64,000 nt of DNA from Candidatus Heimdallarchaeum endolithica (GTDB lineage: Archaea > Asgardarchaeota > Heimdallarchaeia > Heimdallarchaeales > Heimdallarchaeaceae): assembly GCA_021513715.1 (NCBI GenBank), contig CP084167.1:248001-312000 (forward strand), given 5' to 3'. Shown in pieces: positions 45,701-53,711 of this stretch; the stretch's first letter is position 1; the number at the start of each line of letters is the position of its first letter. Position numbers and translations under genes: made by a program. The notes under the pieces were generated by a model that saw only the letters and a program-made list of their open reading frames with translations, did no database searches and was not told the DNA's origin.

Positions 45701-47044
45701 TATGATTACGATTAGCACACATATTGCAATTACTATTGGAATGTTATTTTTAACAAAATAGGTGAAAGGATTATATAATTGTAAACCATTATCGATAATT
45801 GGTTCTATAGAAGCAATTTGTATATTGGTTACTAAGATTAAGGAAATTGCAGTTTCATTTTTATATTGTAGACCAATTGGATGGGGAATCTGTTTTGTAC
45901 ATATTGTTGAATTATAAAGAAGCAAGTAGCTAGAATCAAAGAGTGTGAAAGAATAACTGTAAGGAGAAATCTTTTCAGATGTTGTTACTGGTTGAAATTC
46001 CCAAAGAAGTGTTAAATTGTTATATTTTCCTCTAAATATAGAAACATAATCCATACCTTCTGATTTTGTTATTAGAATCATTTGTTCTGTATTATTTTCA
46101 GTATTAAGAGAGAAATCATAATAATTATCCTGTGTTAAAATACTTTGTGTAGTATTGGTAACATGTGTCCCATTAAACCACCCATAAAACATTCTCTTCT
46201 TTTCAAAAAAGGCAAATGTGAATATTTTATCATTGCTACCTTTTTCTGCATCAAATTTACCTACTTCACCAACTACATCATTCGAGAATTTCTTCACAAT
46301 CAGAGGGTAGAAAGTTTTATTATCTAAAATTCCAAAACCAAAGTCTCCTTTAAATTCTCCCTTATTATAACTATCTTCCCATTTTTGATAGAAATAATAA
46401 ATTGTTCCGTTATTTACTACAAAATCTAAACCTACTCTATAATATGGATTAGAAATGGAAAAGTATTCTTTTTTAAATGAACCTTCTCTACCATAATAAT
46501 GAGTTATATTCATAAATCTATTATCATCACCATAGTATCTATTAAAGAATAGATGAGTTGTACCATTATCTATCACTACTTTGAAGTAATTTATATAAGG
46601 TAAAATACTTGAAGCAATAGAAACAATAGGAATAGTTCTATTTGAAGAAGGAGACCAGGAGTATTCATAAAAACTTATAGTACCCAAAGGATTCACAGCG
46701 CTAAAGATTACAAACAAATTATCATTATAAATGAAACTATCGTAAAATGTAATTAGAGAAACGTCCTCAAGCAAATTGGCTTGAATCAACTTTGAACCAT
46801 CGCTATATAGGACAACTAATTTATCATCAACTGAAGTTCGTAAATGGACGAAAACATGAATATTTTGTTCCATATCCATTACTGGAAAAGTTTCAAGAAT
46901 TCCTCCGTCTTTTATATTTTCGGTATATAAAAGAGTATATTCTTTTTCATTTTCAGCTAGAATATATGAATTAAGAGAAATACTTACAAGTATAATTATT
47001 AATATAAAAGAACTTCTTATTTTCAACCTTATCAGAATTGGCAA
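42746..47044 (-). CDS. Giant FtsX/MacB-type ABC permease, paralogue of the 15404-19687 gene
   Basis: This 1432-residue protein has the same plan as its paralogue: a hydrophobic N-terminal signal (SSFILIIILVSISLNSYILAE), a ~400-residue extracytoplasmic domain, a transmembrane helix near residue 440, then two FtsX-type halves. The C-terminal FtsX loop reads HDIMKKMGINVTTIINLSAVESFIAA. The start is uncertain. The frame begins with a TTG at 47044 and another TTG lies at 47026. An upstream ATG is out of frame, and a TATA-like AAAAATATAAAT sits just before it. Initiation at a TTG on a short-leader transcript is most likely. Confidence 0.82.
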   Translation of the reverse strand: MPILIRLKIRSSFILIIILVSISLNSYILAENEKEYTLLYTENIKDGGILETFPVMDMEQNIHVFVHLRTSVDDKLVVLYSDGSKLIQANLLEDVSLITFYDSFIYNDNLFVIFSAVNPLGTISFYEYSWSPSSNRTIPIVSIASSILPYINYFKVVIDNGTTHLFFNRYYGDDNRFMNITHYYGREGSFKKEYFSISNPYYRVGLDFVVNNGTIYYFYQKWEDSYNKGEFKGDFGFGILDNKTFYPLIVKKFSNDVVGEVGKFDAEKGSNDKIFTFAFFEKKRMFYGWFNGTHVTNTTQSILTQDNYYDFSLNTENNTEQMILITKSEGMDYVSIFRGKYNNLTLLWEFQPVTTSEKISPYSYSFTLFDSSYLLLYNSTICTKQIPHPIGLQYKNETAISLILVTNIQIASIEPIIDNGLQLYNPFTYFVKNNIPIVIAICVLIVIIFALLAILWIRKAKAIKSFFYDTSEVGEHKKFILFFLNINRYLYNFFSTVKTIGFSNKKRTLITLAGFIITGYLLGSAIIISQSEQSSLVKSYYSANNIISDGKASVSLVTNIVKINEGSVTVAENYDSLAKSQIRSIISDLTISKYITSIESAYYSFVRAQHPTVDYNKEVKISSLPDDSEAYLSSVITEGRIPQSDNEILIKGSLFRDFELSLNSNISVILSQKSVLSDEVKDYTVNLTIVGIFEQVTTSELYKTSLFLGESNDIFGLLETSQIVLYNSNLFKLLSNSKKLNMQLRGIYQFNLKFSNFKIEERTIISKEYEKHVGITYSLSHDASSAIVFTQEIIDFFTDFNRYYLNNMTRLFIFAFPAILLSIFMIFESSELFSSSYQQEVAILKNRGVRRRTMVSIYVWIRFFEVIIATIISYGIAILTSIPLIRINGFLSFNNMDTELRIGNLPVEMLLTALILFTISIPRILLIVRRERRIEKTPSKLSKLFKSISWRELSFLLIGMLIFGVFYYLTFVAYIEASTKNFPLFLNLTIIGALFTLIGALPLLMKFLSIIWKGIGTVIWNSEKKNKFRFVFAEISKDIKYFENITLIFLLLIGIIIPSIIVPFSKEKTLTNQAYFMNGAELMVPNWHKYSSGISIENITAIEGVDSASYVRLYTMYSDYNLGYHGTKIMVINTTSFLQTVRQPPTTVVKFNWQQLASLTKDTVIISRTLSEKYKKEVGDEIFLIHPDATFDTKYDKFVHKYNHTMTVISTFDLFPIFFLEKDKQDEELMMIVTAECFDTILKNVVTRRLLTSSALLIKPTSQSQIGPVAQQVFEISGGAYVQSFNSLKDNLKTPLYNIFIIEMILSLFIAVVVLVFSSFTTATKILEKRVIKHDIMKKMGINVTTIINLSAVESFIAAIIPSMLLGSIFGFSVIKPMLGLLSYGAEPYPLSMQYPLIPLLLSFLALPIILYISLTFNLRREFAKYSPTQLE

Positions 47045-47225
47045 ACTTCATACATTTATATTTTTTTTGTAACGAAAATCACAGAATAAGATAGACAATA
47101 AAAATAAGCATAGTTTCAGTTTTTTTTTATTCATTTAAAATTTTCACAAAACTGCAAATTCAAACAACAAAACTAATTAAGTTTGAAGTTTATTTATCTA
47201 TTATAATTAAGAAAAAGTGGAAAAA

Positions 47226-49169
47226 ATGAAAAGATATATCCAGTCTATAATATTAATAGGCATCGTGAGTATTTCATTACTAACTGGGATTTATACAGTT
47301 ATTATCATAAATAACAATAAAACATCACAAGAGTTTAACTGGACTATTCCTTTAAACGCAAGTATACATGGAAATAGTTACAAGATAACTTATTATGTAA
47401 AAATGAATGATGGAGTAAAACTTGCTACTGACTTATATGTTCCAAAAGACATTAATTCTTCATTACCTGTAATTTTTATTAGAACACCATATAACAAAAA
47501 CGAACTTGAAATATTTAGTTTATATGTTGATGAAGATTATGCAATAGTCATTCAAGATTTTAGAGGATATTTTGCTTCTGAAGGAGAAAAAACCATGCCT
47601 TTCTTCCCAGAGAGTGAAGATGGAAAAAAAAGTTTAGAATGGATCAGTTCTCAACCTTGGTGCAACGGAAAAATTGGTACATGGGGGCCTTCAGCTTTAG
47701 CTATAGCACAATATCTATTAGCTCCAAACGCTTCAGAGGAATTGAAATGCCAAGTTCCAATTGTAGGAACACCAGATGTGTATGAAGCTGCTTTCCGAGG
47801 AGGAGCATTAAGATCAGAGTTAATGGTTCCTTGGATGGTAGCTCAAGGATATACTATTGAGGAAATTAACAATTTTGTAGACATGGAAAAGTTGGATAAT
47901 AGATGGGATCCTGTAAGAATAGTAAACAACTATAAAGATATTCACGTTCCAGCAATGCATATTGGAGGTTGGTATGATATATTCACTCAAAATACTATTG
48001 ATGCTTTTATAGGCTATCAAACTCAAGGAGGAGAAGGAGCAGCTGGAAACTCGAAACTAGTCATGGGGCCTTGGACTCATGTAGGTGGTTTTGGCGCTCT
48101 AGCTTCAGGAGAATATAAAGGATTACCTTACATTTATCCCAACCAAAAAGCAGGAATGATAATTGACCTAGGAGATATAGTTTTTGAAAAGTGGCTAAAG
48201 AACAACAGCACTAGATGGGAAAACCTTCCTGATGTTATTTTCTATCTTATGAGTTCTTTACCTTACAATAACAACAAACTTGGTAATAATTGGTACTCTT
48301 CTAACCATTGGCCTTTAGAAACGGAAGAACAGACACTATTTTTCAATAATGATATGAGTTTAAGTACAACACAAGAAGAAAATGAAAATAGCGCGATTTC
48401 TTATTTATACGATCCATTAAACCCTGTTCCAACAGAAGGAGGAGGAAATCTAGCTTTAAAAGCAGGTACTTATGATCAAAGAGACCTAGAAAAAAGAGGA
48501 GATGTACTTACATTTACTTCTGAAACACTCAAAGAACCAGTTACTGTTATTGGCCAAATTAAAGTAATGTTAGAAATATCAACAAATTGTACAGATACAG
48601 ACTTTACAGTCAAACTAACAGATGTTTTTCCTGACAACACTTCAATGCTCATCACCGATACTATAATTAGAGCAAGAAATAGAAATTCATACTCAACATG
48701 GGATTTTCTCGAATCAGAAAAAAGATACATATTAAACATTACATTGGATTCAACTGCCTATGTTTTTACACCAGGACACAAAATAAGACTCGATATTTCA
48801 AGTTCCAATTATCCTCGATTTGAAACTAATCCAAATACAGGAGAACCTTTATGGCAGAATTCAACAACTTATGTTGCAAATAACACTATGTTCATGGCAA
48901 ACAGTAAAGTTATTTTACCTACCTATGATTACGATAAATTAATTCCTTTCAACCCAAATCTTTCAAATTTAAATAGTAATAAAGAATCTAAAGAAATACT
49001 TGTAACAAAAGTGAATAACTATTTCTCTCTAATAGAATCTAATTATAACATCAACTACAAAAGCTATTCTAATAAAATACCTTCTGTGAATCAAATTATC
49101 AAAATTGAAGAACAAAAGGTGAAAATAACTCAAATATTGCCATTATTTGTCAAAAGAATAAAAAAATAA
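47226..49169 (+). CDS. CocE/NonD (X-Pro dipeptidyl-peptidase S15-like) hydrolase, membrane-anchored or secreted
   Basis: This ~647-residue hydrolase of the CocE/X-Pro dipeptidyl-peptidase group starts with a hydrophobic N-terminal helix (IILIGIVSISLLTGIYTVII), so the enzyme acts outside the cell. The alpha/beta-hydrolase core shows DGVKLATDLYVP, IRTPYNK and IQDFRGYFASEG. The probable nucleophile is Ser156 in GTWGPSALAIAQ, followed by Asp251 in GGWYDIFTQ and His285 in GPWTHVG. A C-terminal jelly-roll domain follows. The nucleophile elbow lacks the usual glycine after Ser (GPSAL rather than GxSYxG). A GTG at 47217 could start three codons earlier. I chose the ATG at 47226 because that GTGG may act as a ribosome-binding site. 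Confidence 0.85.
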   Translation: MKRYIQSIILIGIVSISLLTGIYTVIIINNNKTSQEFNWTIPLNASIHGNSYKITYYVKMNDGVKLATDLYVPKDINSSLPVIFIRTPYNKNELEIFSLYVDEDYAIVIQDFRGYFASEGEKTMPFFPESEDGKKSLEWISSQPWCNGKIGTWGPSALAIAQYLLAPNASEELKCQVPIVGTPDVYEAAFRGGALRSELMVPWMVAQGYTIEEINNFVDMEKLDNRWDPVRIVNNYKDIHVPAMHIGGWYDIFTQNTIDAFIGYQTQGGEGAAGNSKLVMGPWTHVGGFGALASGEYKGLPYIYPNQKAGMIIDLGDIVFEKWLKNNSTRWENLPDVIFYLMSSLPYNNNKLGNNWYSSNHWPLETEEQTLFFNNDMSLSTTQEENENSAISYLYDPLNPVPTEGGGNLALKAGTYDQRDLEKRGDVLTFTSETLKEPVTVIGQIKVMLEISTNCTDTDFTVKLTDVFPDNTSMLITDTIIRARNRNSYSTWDFLESEKRYILNITLDSTAYVFTPGHKIRLDISSSNYPRFETNPNTGEPLWQNSTTYVANNTMFMANSKVILPTYDYDKLIPFNPNLSNLNSNKESKEILVTKVNNYFSLIESNYNINYKSYSNKIPSVNQIIKIEEQKVKITQILPLFVKRIKK

Positions 49170-49194
49170 GAAGATAATTCTTATTATCCTTTTT

Positions 49195-49989
49195 TTAATT
49201 TAATCCATAATATTTGCGAAGGAGGAATTGTTGGAATTTTCTGGGAAATATGTGTCTAACTACTGTAACCAATATTACTTGTAGTCCTACAATATATCTT
49301 GGTTTTGATCTCTTTGATTTAATAGCTCTTAATATCTTTTTAGCAACAGCCTTGGGGTCTGAGCCTGATTGTTCATCTCTATGCATTTTTTCTATCGCTC
49401 GCTTTGCTTTTTCATTATTTTCAAAACCTTGAGTATAAGTTCTGCTTGAATGAAAATCCGTTTTGGTATCTCCTGGTTCTATTGTACAAACATCTATTCC
49501 TTCATTTACAATCTCCATACGTAAAGAATCAGAATATATAGATAAAGCAGCTTTAGCTGCACTATAGATACCTTGGTAAGGAACAGCCAATCTCCCTGCA
49601 TACGAACTAATATTAACTATCTTACCATACCCTTGTTTTCTCATAATTGGATAAACAGCTTTTATCACACGATGAGGACCAAAAAAATTTGTTTCAAACA
49701 GTTCTATTATTTCTTCTGTTGTAGAATCAATAATTGGTCCACATAATCCATATGCTGCATTGTTAATTAATACATCAATTTTTCCTTCTTTTTTAATAAC
49801 ATCATCAATACAGTTCTTTACTAACTCTTCATTTGTAACATCTAGTAAAAGAACATTATCTTTCACTTTTTCCTCTTTTCTAGTAGTAACATAAACTTTC
49901 ATTCCTTTAGAAGTAAGTAAATCAGCAGTTACTTTACCTATTCCTTTTGTTCCTCCTGTTATCAATACAACTTTATTTTTAATGTTCAT
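49195..49989 (-). CDS. Short-chain dehydrogenase/reductase (classical SDR)
   Basis: This 264-residue classical SDR has the cofactor motif TGGTKGIG (residues 11-18), NNAAYG, NISSYAGRLAVP with the catalytic serine, and YSAAK as YxxxK. A preference for NADPH is suggested by the basic TTRKEEK after the second strand. The C-terminal segment is basic and hydrophobic (VTVVRHIFPRKFQQFLLRKYYG), as in membrane-associated retinol/hydroxysteroid-type SDRs. The substrate is unknown. It is convergent with the CocE-like gene. Confidence 0.9.
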   Translation of the reverse strand: MNIKNKVVLITGGTKGIGKVTADLLTSKGMKVYVTTRKEEKVKDNVLLLDVTNEELVKNCIDDVIKKEGKIDVLINNAAYGLCGPIIDSTTEEIIELFETNFFGPHRVIKAVYPIMRKQGYGKIVNISSYAGRLAVPYQGIYSAAKAALSIYSDSLRMEIVNEGIDVCTIEPGDTKTDFHSSRTYTQGFENNEKAKRAIEKMHRDEQSGSDPKAVAKKILRAIKSKRSKPRYIVGLQVILVTVVRHIFPRKFQQFLLRKYYGLN

Positions 49990-50151
49990 TTTTTCAATCT
50001 CATGAAAAAGTAGCTAGTTTATATTTTTTTCTTAGCATTTTTCTTTGTTTTTTATGTAATGCAAAAAGACTTGATTCTAATAAAACTTTTTCAAGCCCTA
50101 AAACGTCAAAATTGAACTAAAAAAAGTGCAGTGCATATTTTTTCAAAATAA

Positions 50152-50200
50152 GTTTAAATATGTTAAAAAAAATGCAATTGATGTTGAGTGAATACTCAAC
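50152..50200 (+). promoter_or_regulatory. TATA box and perfect palindrome upstream of the caspase gene
   Basis: GTTTAAATAT (50152-50161) is a strong TATA-like element about 67 bases before the ATG at 50228. The perfect inverted repeat GTTGAGT (50183-50189) / ACTCAAC (50194-50200), with a four-base GAAT loop, falls at or just after the expected transcription start. It could be an operator for a dimeric repressor or a 5' leader hairpin. The leader here is unusually long for this window, which favours a regulatory role. Confidence 0.45.
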
Positions 50201-50227
50201 TGATAGAAAGCGAGAAAATGGATTAAA

Positions 50228-51718
50228 ATGAAAAATAAAAAATTATTTATTGGAGCTATAATTGTGTCGCTATTGGTAATTGCAGTACCTACTGTGACAA
50301 ATGCAGAAAACCAATTATTGGATAATAATGCACGAGCAACTCAAGAAACTTACATTCTTGAGAGTAGCCACCCATATAGTAATAACTATGATCATACTTG
50401 GACTATTACTAAACCTGGTGCAACTAGCATTAAAGTTCATTTTACATATATTGAAGTTGAAACTAATTACGACTACTTATATGTCTATGACTATGCAGGA
50501 AATACATTACACAAATTAACAGGAACATATTCAAGTGGAGGGTGGAGTGCAGTTTCTAATGGGGACACAATTAAAATCAGGCTAGTTACAGATTACTCTG
50601 TTACAAAATGGGGTTTCAAGATTGACCTTATTGAATATGAAGGTGGTAGCGGAGGAAGTACTGGCGGAGGAGCTCTAAATAATGGACAAACTGTTACAAG
50701 TAGCTTAAGCGCAACTGGAGATAGCGAAATGTGGTACATTGACGTCGATGCTAATGCAATCAGTATGCATTCTGTTTTAACTTGTGGTTCAGCTGATTTT
50801 GATTTATATGGTAGATTAGGTGCTGAACCTACTACAAGTACTTATAACTGGAGAGGATATACTTATGGAGGAGAAGATGTAACCTATGATAATCCAGGAG
50901 AGGGAAGATGGTATATAATGGTTCATTCATATAGTGGATCAGGTGCTTACGATCTCACCGTTACTGTAGAATACAGTAGTGGAGGAAGCACTGGTGATGG
51001 CGTTACTAATTACTACGCTGTTATCGTTGGAATAAGCGATTATGAGGTGATTAGTGACCTCTCCTACTGTGACGAAGATGCAACAGATTGGTATAACTTC
51101 CTTACAGGAACATTAGGTTGGTCATCAACTAACATAAGAGTTTATGGAGACACAAATTCTGGTAACTACCCAATTTACACAGGTTTAGCTACAGAATTCA
51201 ATGTCAAACAAGCTCTAAACTGGCTAGTTGGCACCGCTGATGCAGATGATGTTATTGCTTACATAAGCTCAGGACATGGTTCTGGAGATGGTTCTGGAAG
51301 CTCTTACTTATGCATGTGGGACTGCAACTCTGGAGAAAACGGTGAAGATGGTAGCCTTTATGATACCGAACTAGCTGCAATACTAGATGATGCAGTAGCT
51401 GAGAAAATATTCGTTTTCTTGGATCATTGTTTCAGTGGCGGATTCGGAGATAACTTAATGAACATGCCCAATAAAAGCAACGTTTACTTAACAACAACTT
51501 GCACAGAAAACGGTTATGGATATGATGATCCTACTCATAACAATGGTGCATGGACATATTACTTCTTGGAATACTCTTGGATTAACTACTATGGAGGATC
51601 TTCCTCTACCGCATTAGAAACAATATTCAGCTATGCCCTCAACGCTTATCCTCACAGTGGTGGAGATACTCCTCAACAATTTGACGGAAACACAGGAGCT
51701 TACTTCTATCTGAACTAA
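50228..51718 (+). CDS. Secreted CUB-like/PPC/caspase-family (C14) protease
   Basis: This 496-residue secreted protein has four parts. First is a signal peptide (KKLFIGAIIVSLLVIAVPTVTNA). Residues of about 40-137 form a CUB-like beta-sandwich (NYDYLYVYDYAGN, WGFKIDLIEYE). After a Gly/Ser linker, residues of about 148-248 form a pre-peptidase C-terminal (PPC) domain (SEMWYIDV, GRWYIMVHSYSGSGAYDLTV). The last ~235 residues are a caspase/gingipain-type domain with NYYAVIVGISDY, the catalytic histidine in ISSGHGSG (His350) and the catalytic cysteine in FLDHCFSGGF (Cys401). Caspase-like proteases outside the cell are seen in bacteria and archaea. Here the adhesive domains suggest surface or matrix proteolysis. 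The gene looks less AT-biased than its neighbours, consistent with high expression. Confidence 0.88.
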   Translation: MKNKKLFIGAIIVSLLVIAVPTVTNAENQLLDNNARATQETYILESSHPYSNNYDHTWTITKPGATSIKVHFTYIEVETNYDYLYVYDYAGNTLHKLTGTYSSGGWSAVSNGDTIKIRLVTDYSVTKWGFKIDLIEYEGGSGGSTGGGALNNGQTVTSSLSATGDSEMWYIDVDANAISMHSVLTCGSADFDLYGRLGAEPTTSTYNWRGYTYGGEDVTYDNPGEGRWYIMVHSYSGSGAYDLTVTVEYSSGGSTGDGVTNYYAVIVGISDYEVISDLSYCDEDATDWYNFLTGTLGWSSTNIRVYGDTNSGNYPIYTGLATEFNVKQALNWLVGTADADDVIAYISSGHGSGDGSGSSYLCMWDCNSGENGEDGSLYDTELAAILDDAVAEKIFVFLDHCFSGGFGDNLMNMPNKSNVYLTTTCTENGYGYDDPTHNNGAWTYYFLEYSWINYYGGSSSTALETIFSYALNAYPHSGGDTPQQFDGNTGAYFYLN

Positions 51719-51723
51719 TAACT

Positions 51724-51742
51724 CTTTTTCTTTTTTATTTTT
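51724..51742 (+). terminator. Putative poly-T terminator after the caspase gene
   Basis: A thymine-rich run interrupted by C and A follows the caspase stop codon by a few bases. It matches the archaeal poly-T terminator pattern; composition only. Confidence 0.35.
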
Positions 51743-51801
51743 GATTTAAATTATTTCATTTCAAGGAACTGTTTATTATTTTAAAAAGAGAAATTAAGTT
51801 A

Positions 51802-52419
51802 ATGAAAAATAATTCATTATCTTTTAATGGTCTATACACAGTCAAAAAAAAAGATATTAAAAAAGCTTGTACTGTTCTAACAAGAGCTTTTTTTGAAGAC
51901 CCTTTGTTCAGGTACCTATTTCCTAACACCAAAAAAAGAAAAAAAATTTACTACATGTTCTATGTAAGCTTAAACTATGCAATGAATTATGGATACATTG
52001 TTGCTACATCAAAAAAAATTGAAGGTTTGTTGGTTCTAATTCCCCCAAGAAAAAAGAAAGATAACATATTTGCTTTATTAAAGAGTAAAGGATTTATCAT
52101 CCCTTTTATAATGAATTGGAGAAAACCGATGGAAATGCAAAAGTATATTGATGAAATACATGCAAAAGCAATAAATGTTCAGCACTGGTATTTAAATTCA
52201 ATCGCAGTAGATCCTCCGCACCAGAACAAAGGTTTTGCTTCAAAGTTGCTAAGACCTGTTTTAGATTTCTTTGATACACAAAAAGAAATTTGTTATTTAG
52301 AAACAGAAAACGAGAAAAATATTTCACTTTACGAGCACTTTGGTTTCGAAGTAGCTATTTCTGAAAAGATTCCAAATTCAAATGTTCAGGTATGGGGAAT
52401 GATTAGAAAACCTAAATAA
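51802..52419 (+). CDS. GNAT-family N-acetyltransferase
   Basis: This 205-residue GNAT protein has LTRAFFEDPLFRYLFP at the N-terminus, LNSIAVDPPHQNKGFASKLL as the acetyl-CoA binding motif A (QNKGFA in the QxxGxG/A position) and YEHFGFEV near the C-terminus. The acceptor substrate is unknown. It starts 83 bases after the caspase gene on the same strand but behind a T-rich terminator-like tract, so it is probably a separate unit. Confidence 0.85.
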   Translation: MKNNSLSFNGLYTVKKKDIKKACTVLTRAFFEDPLFRYLFPNTKKRKKIYYMFYVSLNYAMNYGYIVATSKKIEGLLVLIPPRKKKDNIFALLKSKGFIIPFIMNWRKPMEMQKYIDEIHAKAINVQHWYLNSIAVDPPHQNKGFASKLLRPVLDFFDTQKEICYLETENEKNISLYEHFGFEVAISEKIPNSNVQVWGMIRKPK

Positions 52420-52498
52420 TTTTATTAATTAATTCTTATTTTACTTTAATCGCCAACGATAGAGCTTGCTGTTTTTACTTCGTTCTATAAAGAAAAAA

Positions 52499-52547
52499 TC
52501 AATTGATTGTTTTTAACAAACCAAGTTGAACAATTGATTTAAATATC
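52499..52547 (+). promoter_or_regulatory. Promoter of the AmmeMemoRadiSam gene with repeated CAATTGATT
   Basis: CAATTGATT occurs at 52500-52508 and again at 52531-52539. The second copy runs into a TATA-like GATTTAAATATC at 52536-52547, about 25-30 bases before the ATG at 52571. The direct repeat may be a regulator site or the BRE/TATA neighbourhood. Confidence 0.35.
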
Positions 52548-52570
52548 ATTTCTCTTTACTGTATATTTGA

Positions 52571-53638
52571 ATGAACACAAAAACTGACCCAAGAGTTAAA
52601 GAAGCTTACTTATACAAAAAACTCGATGATTCTAAAGTACAATGTCTAACTTGTAACAGATTTTGCATTTTAGAAAAAGGAGAACTAGGTTACTGCAAGG
52701 TAAGAGCGAATTATGAAGGGAAGCTGTATAATATTGAATATTCAGATATTTCAAGCTATAACTTAAATCCAATAGAAAAAAAGCCTGCTTATCATTACTA
52801 TCCAACTTCTACAGCTCTTACACTTGGTTCTTGGGGATGTAATTTTCCTTGCGAATTTTGCCAGAATTTTGAAATTTCAAAACGTCCTCCTCCTCAAGAT
52901 TTTCTTAATTCTAGTTTACTTTCAGTAGAAAGAGTAATTGAAACTATTAGAACGAATCCTGGAATTCAAGGTATTTCTTTTTCTTTCAATGAACCTACAC
53001 TATCATTAGAATATACTGTTGATGTTTTCAAGAATATAGACCCTACCTATTACAAACATTATGTAACAAATGGATATATGTCACCTTATGCTTTAGATTT
53101 ACTCATCGATGCAGGAATGAACGGAATGACAGTCTCTTTTAAAGGACAAAGTGAGAAAATAGAACATATACTTGATGTTAAGCTTGAAAAAATTTGGAAA
53201 AATGTTAAATCAGCTTATCAATCTGATGTTCATATAGAGATCGTTTATTTAGTTATTCCAGAATTTAATGATGAAGAAGAACAAATTATAGAATTCGTAA
53301 AAAAAATAAAAAACAATCTTTCAATTTATACCCCTGTTCATTTTATTAGATACTTCCCACATTACTTGTTTGAAATACCCGCAACGCCAATAGACACTCT
53401 TCAAAAAGTTCATTCTATTGCAAAAAATGAAGGATTAAAGTATGTTTATCTTGGAAATGTCCCTGGTCACCCTCTACAGAATACTTTCTGTCCTAATTGC
53501 GCTGAACTTTTAGTAGAGAGAGATCTTATGTCAGTGACTTATACTAATATGACAGTAGATTTAAAATGCCCTAACTGTTTGGAAGAAATACCTATTTACC
53601 CTTATAGAAGAGTAAACGAAATCAAAAACAAGGATTAA
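52571..53638 (+). CDS. amrS: AmmeMemoRadiSam system radical SAM enzyme
   Basis: This 355-residue radical SAM enzyme belongs to the group co-occurring with AMMECR1 and MEMO1 proteins. An N-terminal Cys-rich block (CLTCNRFC, YCKVRA) resembles pyruvate-formate-lyase-activating relatives. Then come SWGCNFPCEFCQNF with cluster cysteines Cys90, Cys94 and Cys97, and GISFSFNEPTLSLEY. A C-terminal zinc-ribbon-like pair (CPNCAELL, CPNCLEEIP) closes the protein. The reaction is not established; MEMO-linked redox or modification chemistry is inferred from family co-occurrence. Neither MEMO nor AMMECR1 is encoded in this window. Confidence 0.9.
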   Translation: MNTKTDPRVKEAYLYKKLDDSKVQCLTCNRFCILEKGELGYCKVRANYEGKLYNIEYSDISSYNLNPIEKKPAYHYYPTSTALTLGSWGCNFPCEFCQNFEISKRPPPQDFLNSSLLSVERVIETIRTNPGIQGISFSFNEPTLSLEYTVDVFKNIDPTYYKHYVTNGYMSPYALDLLIDAGMNGMTVSFKGQSEKIEHILDVKLEKIWKNVKSAYQSDVHIEIVYLVIPEFNDEEEQIIEFVKKIKNNLSIYTPVHFIRYFPHYLFEIPATPIDTLQKVHSIAKNEGLKYVYLGNVPGHPLQNTFCPNCAELLVERDLMSVTYTNMTVDLKCPNCLEEIPIYPYRRVNEIKNKD

Positions 53639-53711
53639 TTTTAACAGATTTTTTTAACAAAACAATTACATCTGAAGAGAATAACTAAAATGAAAAAAGA
53701 AAAAGAGAAAA

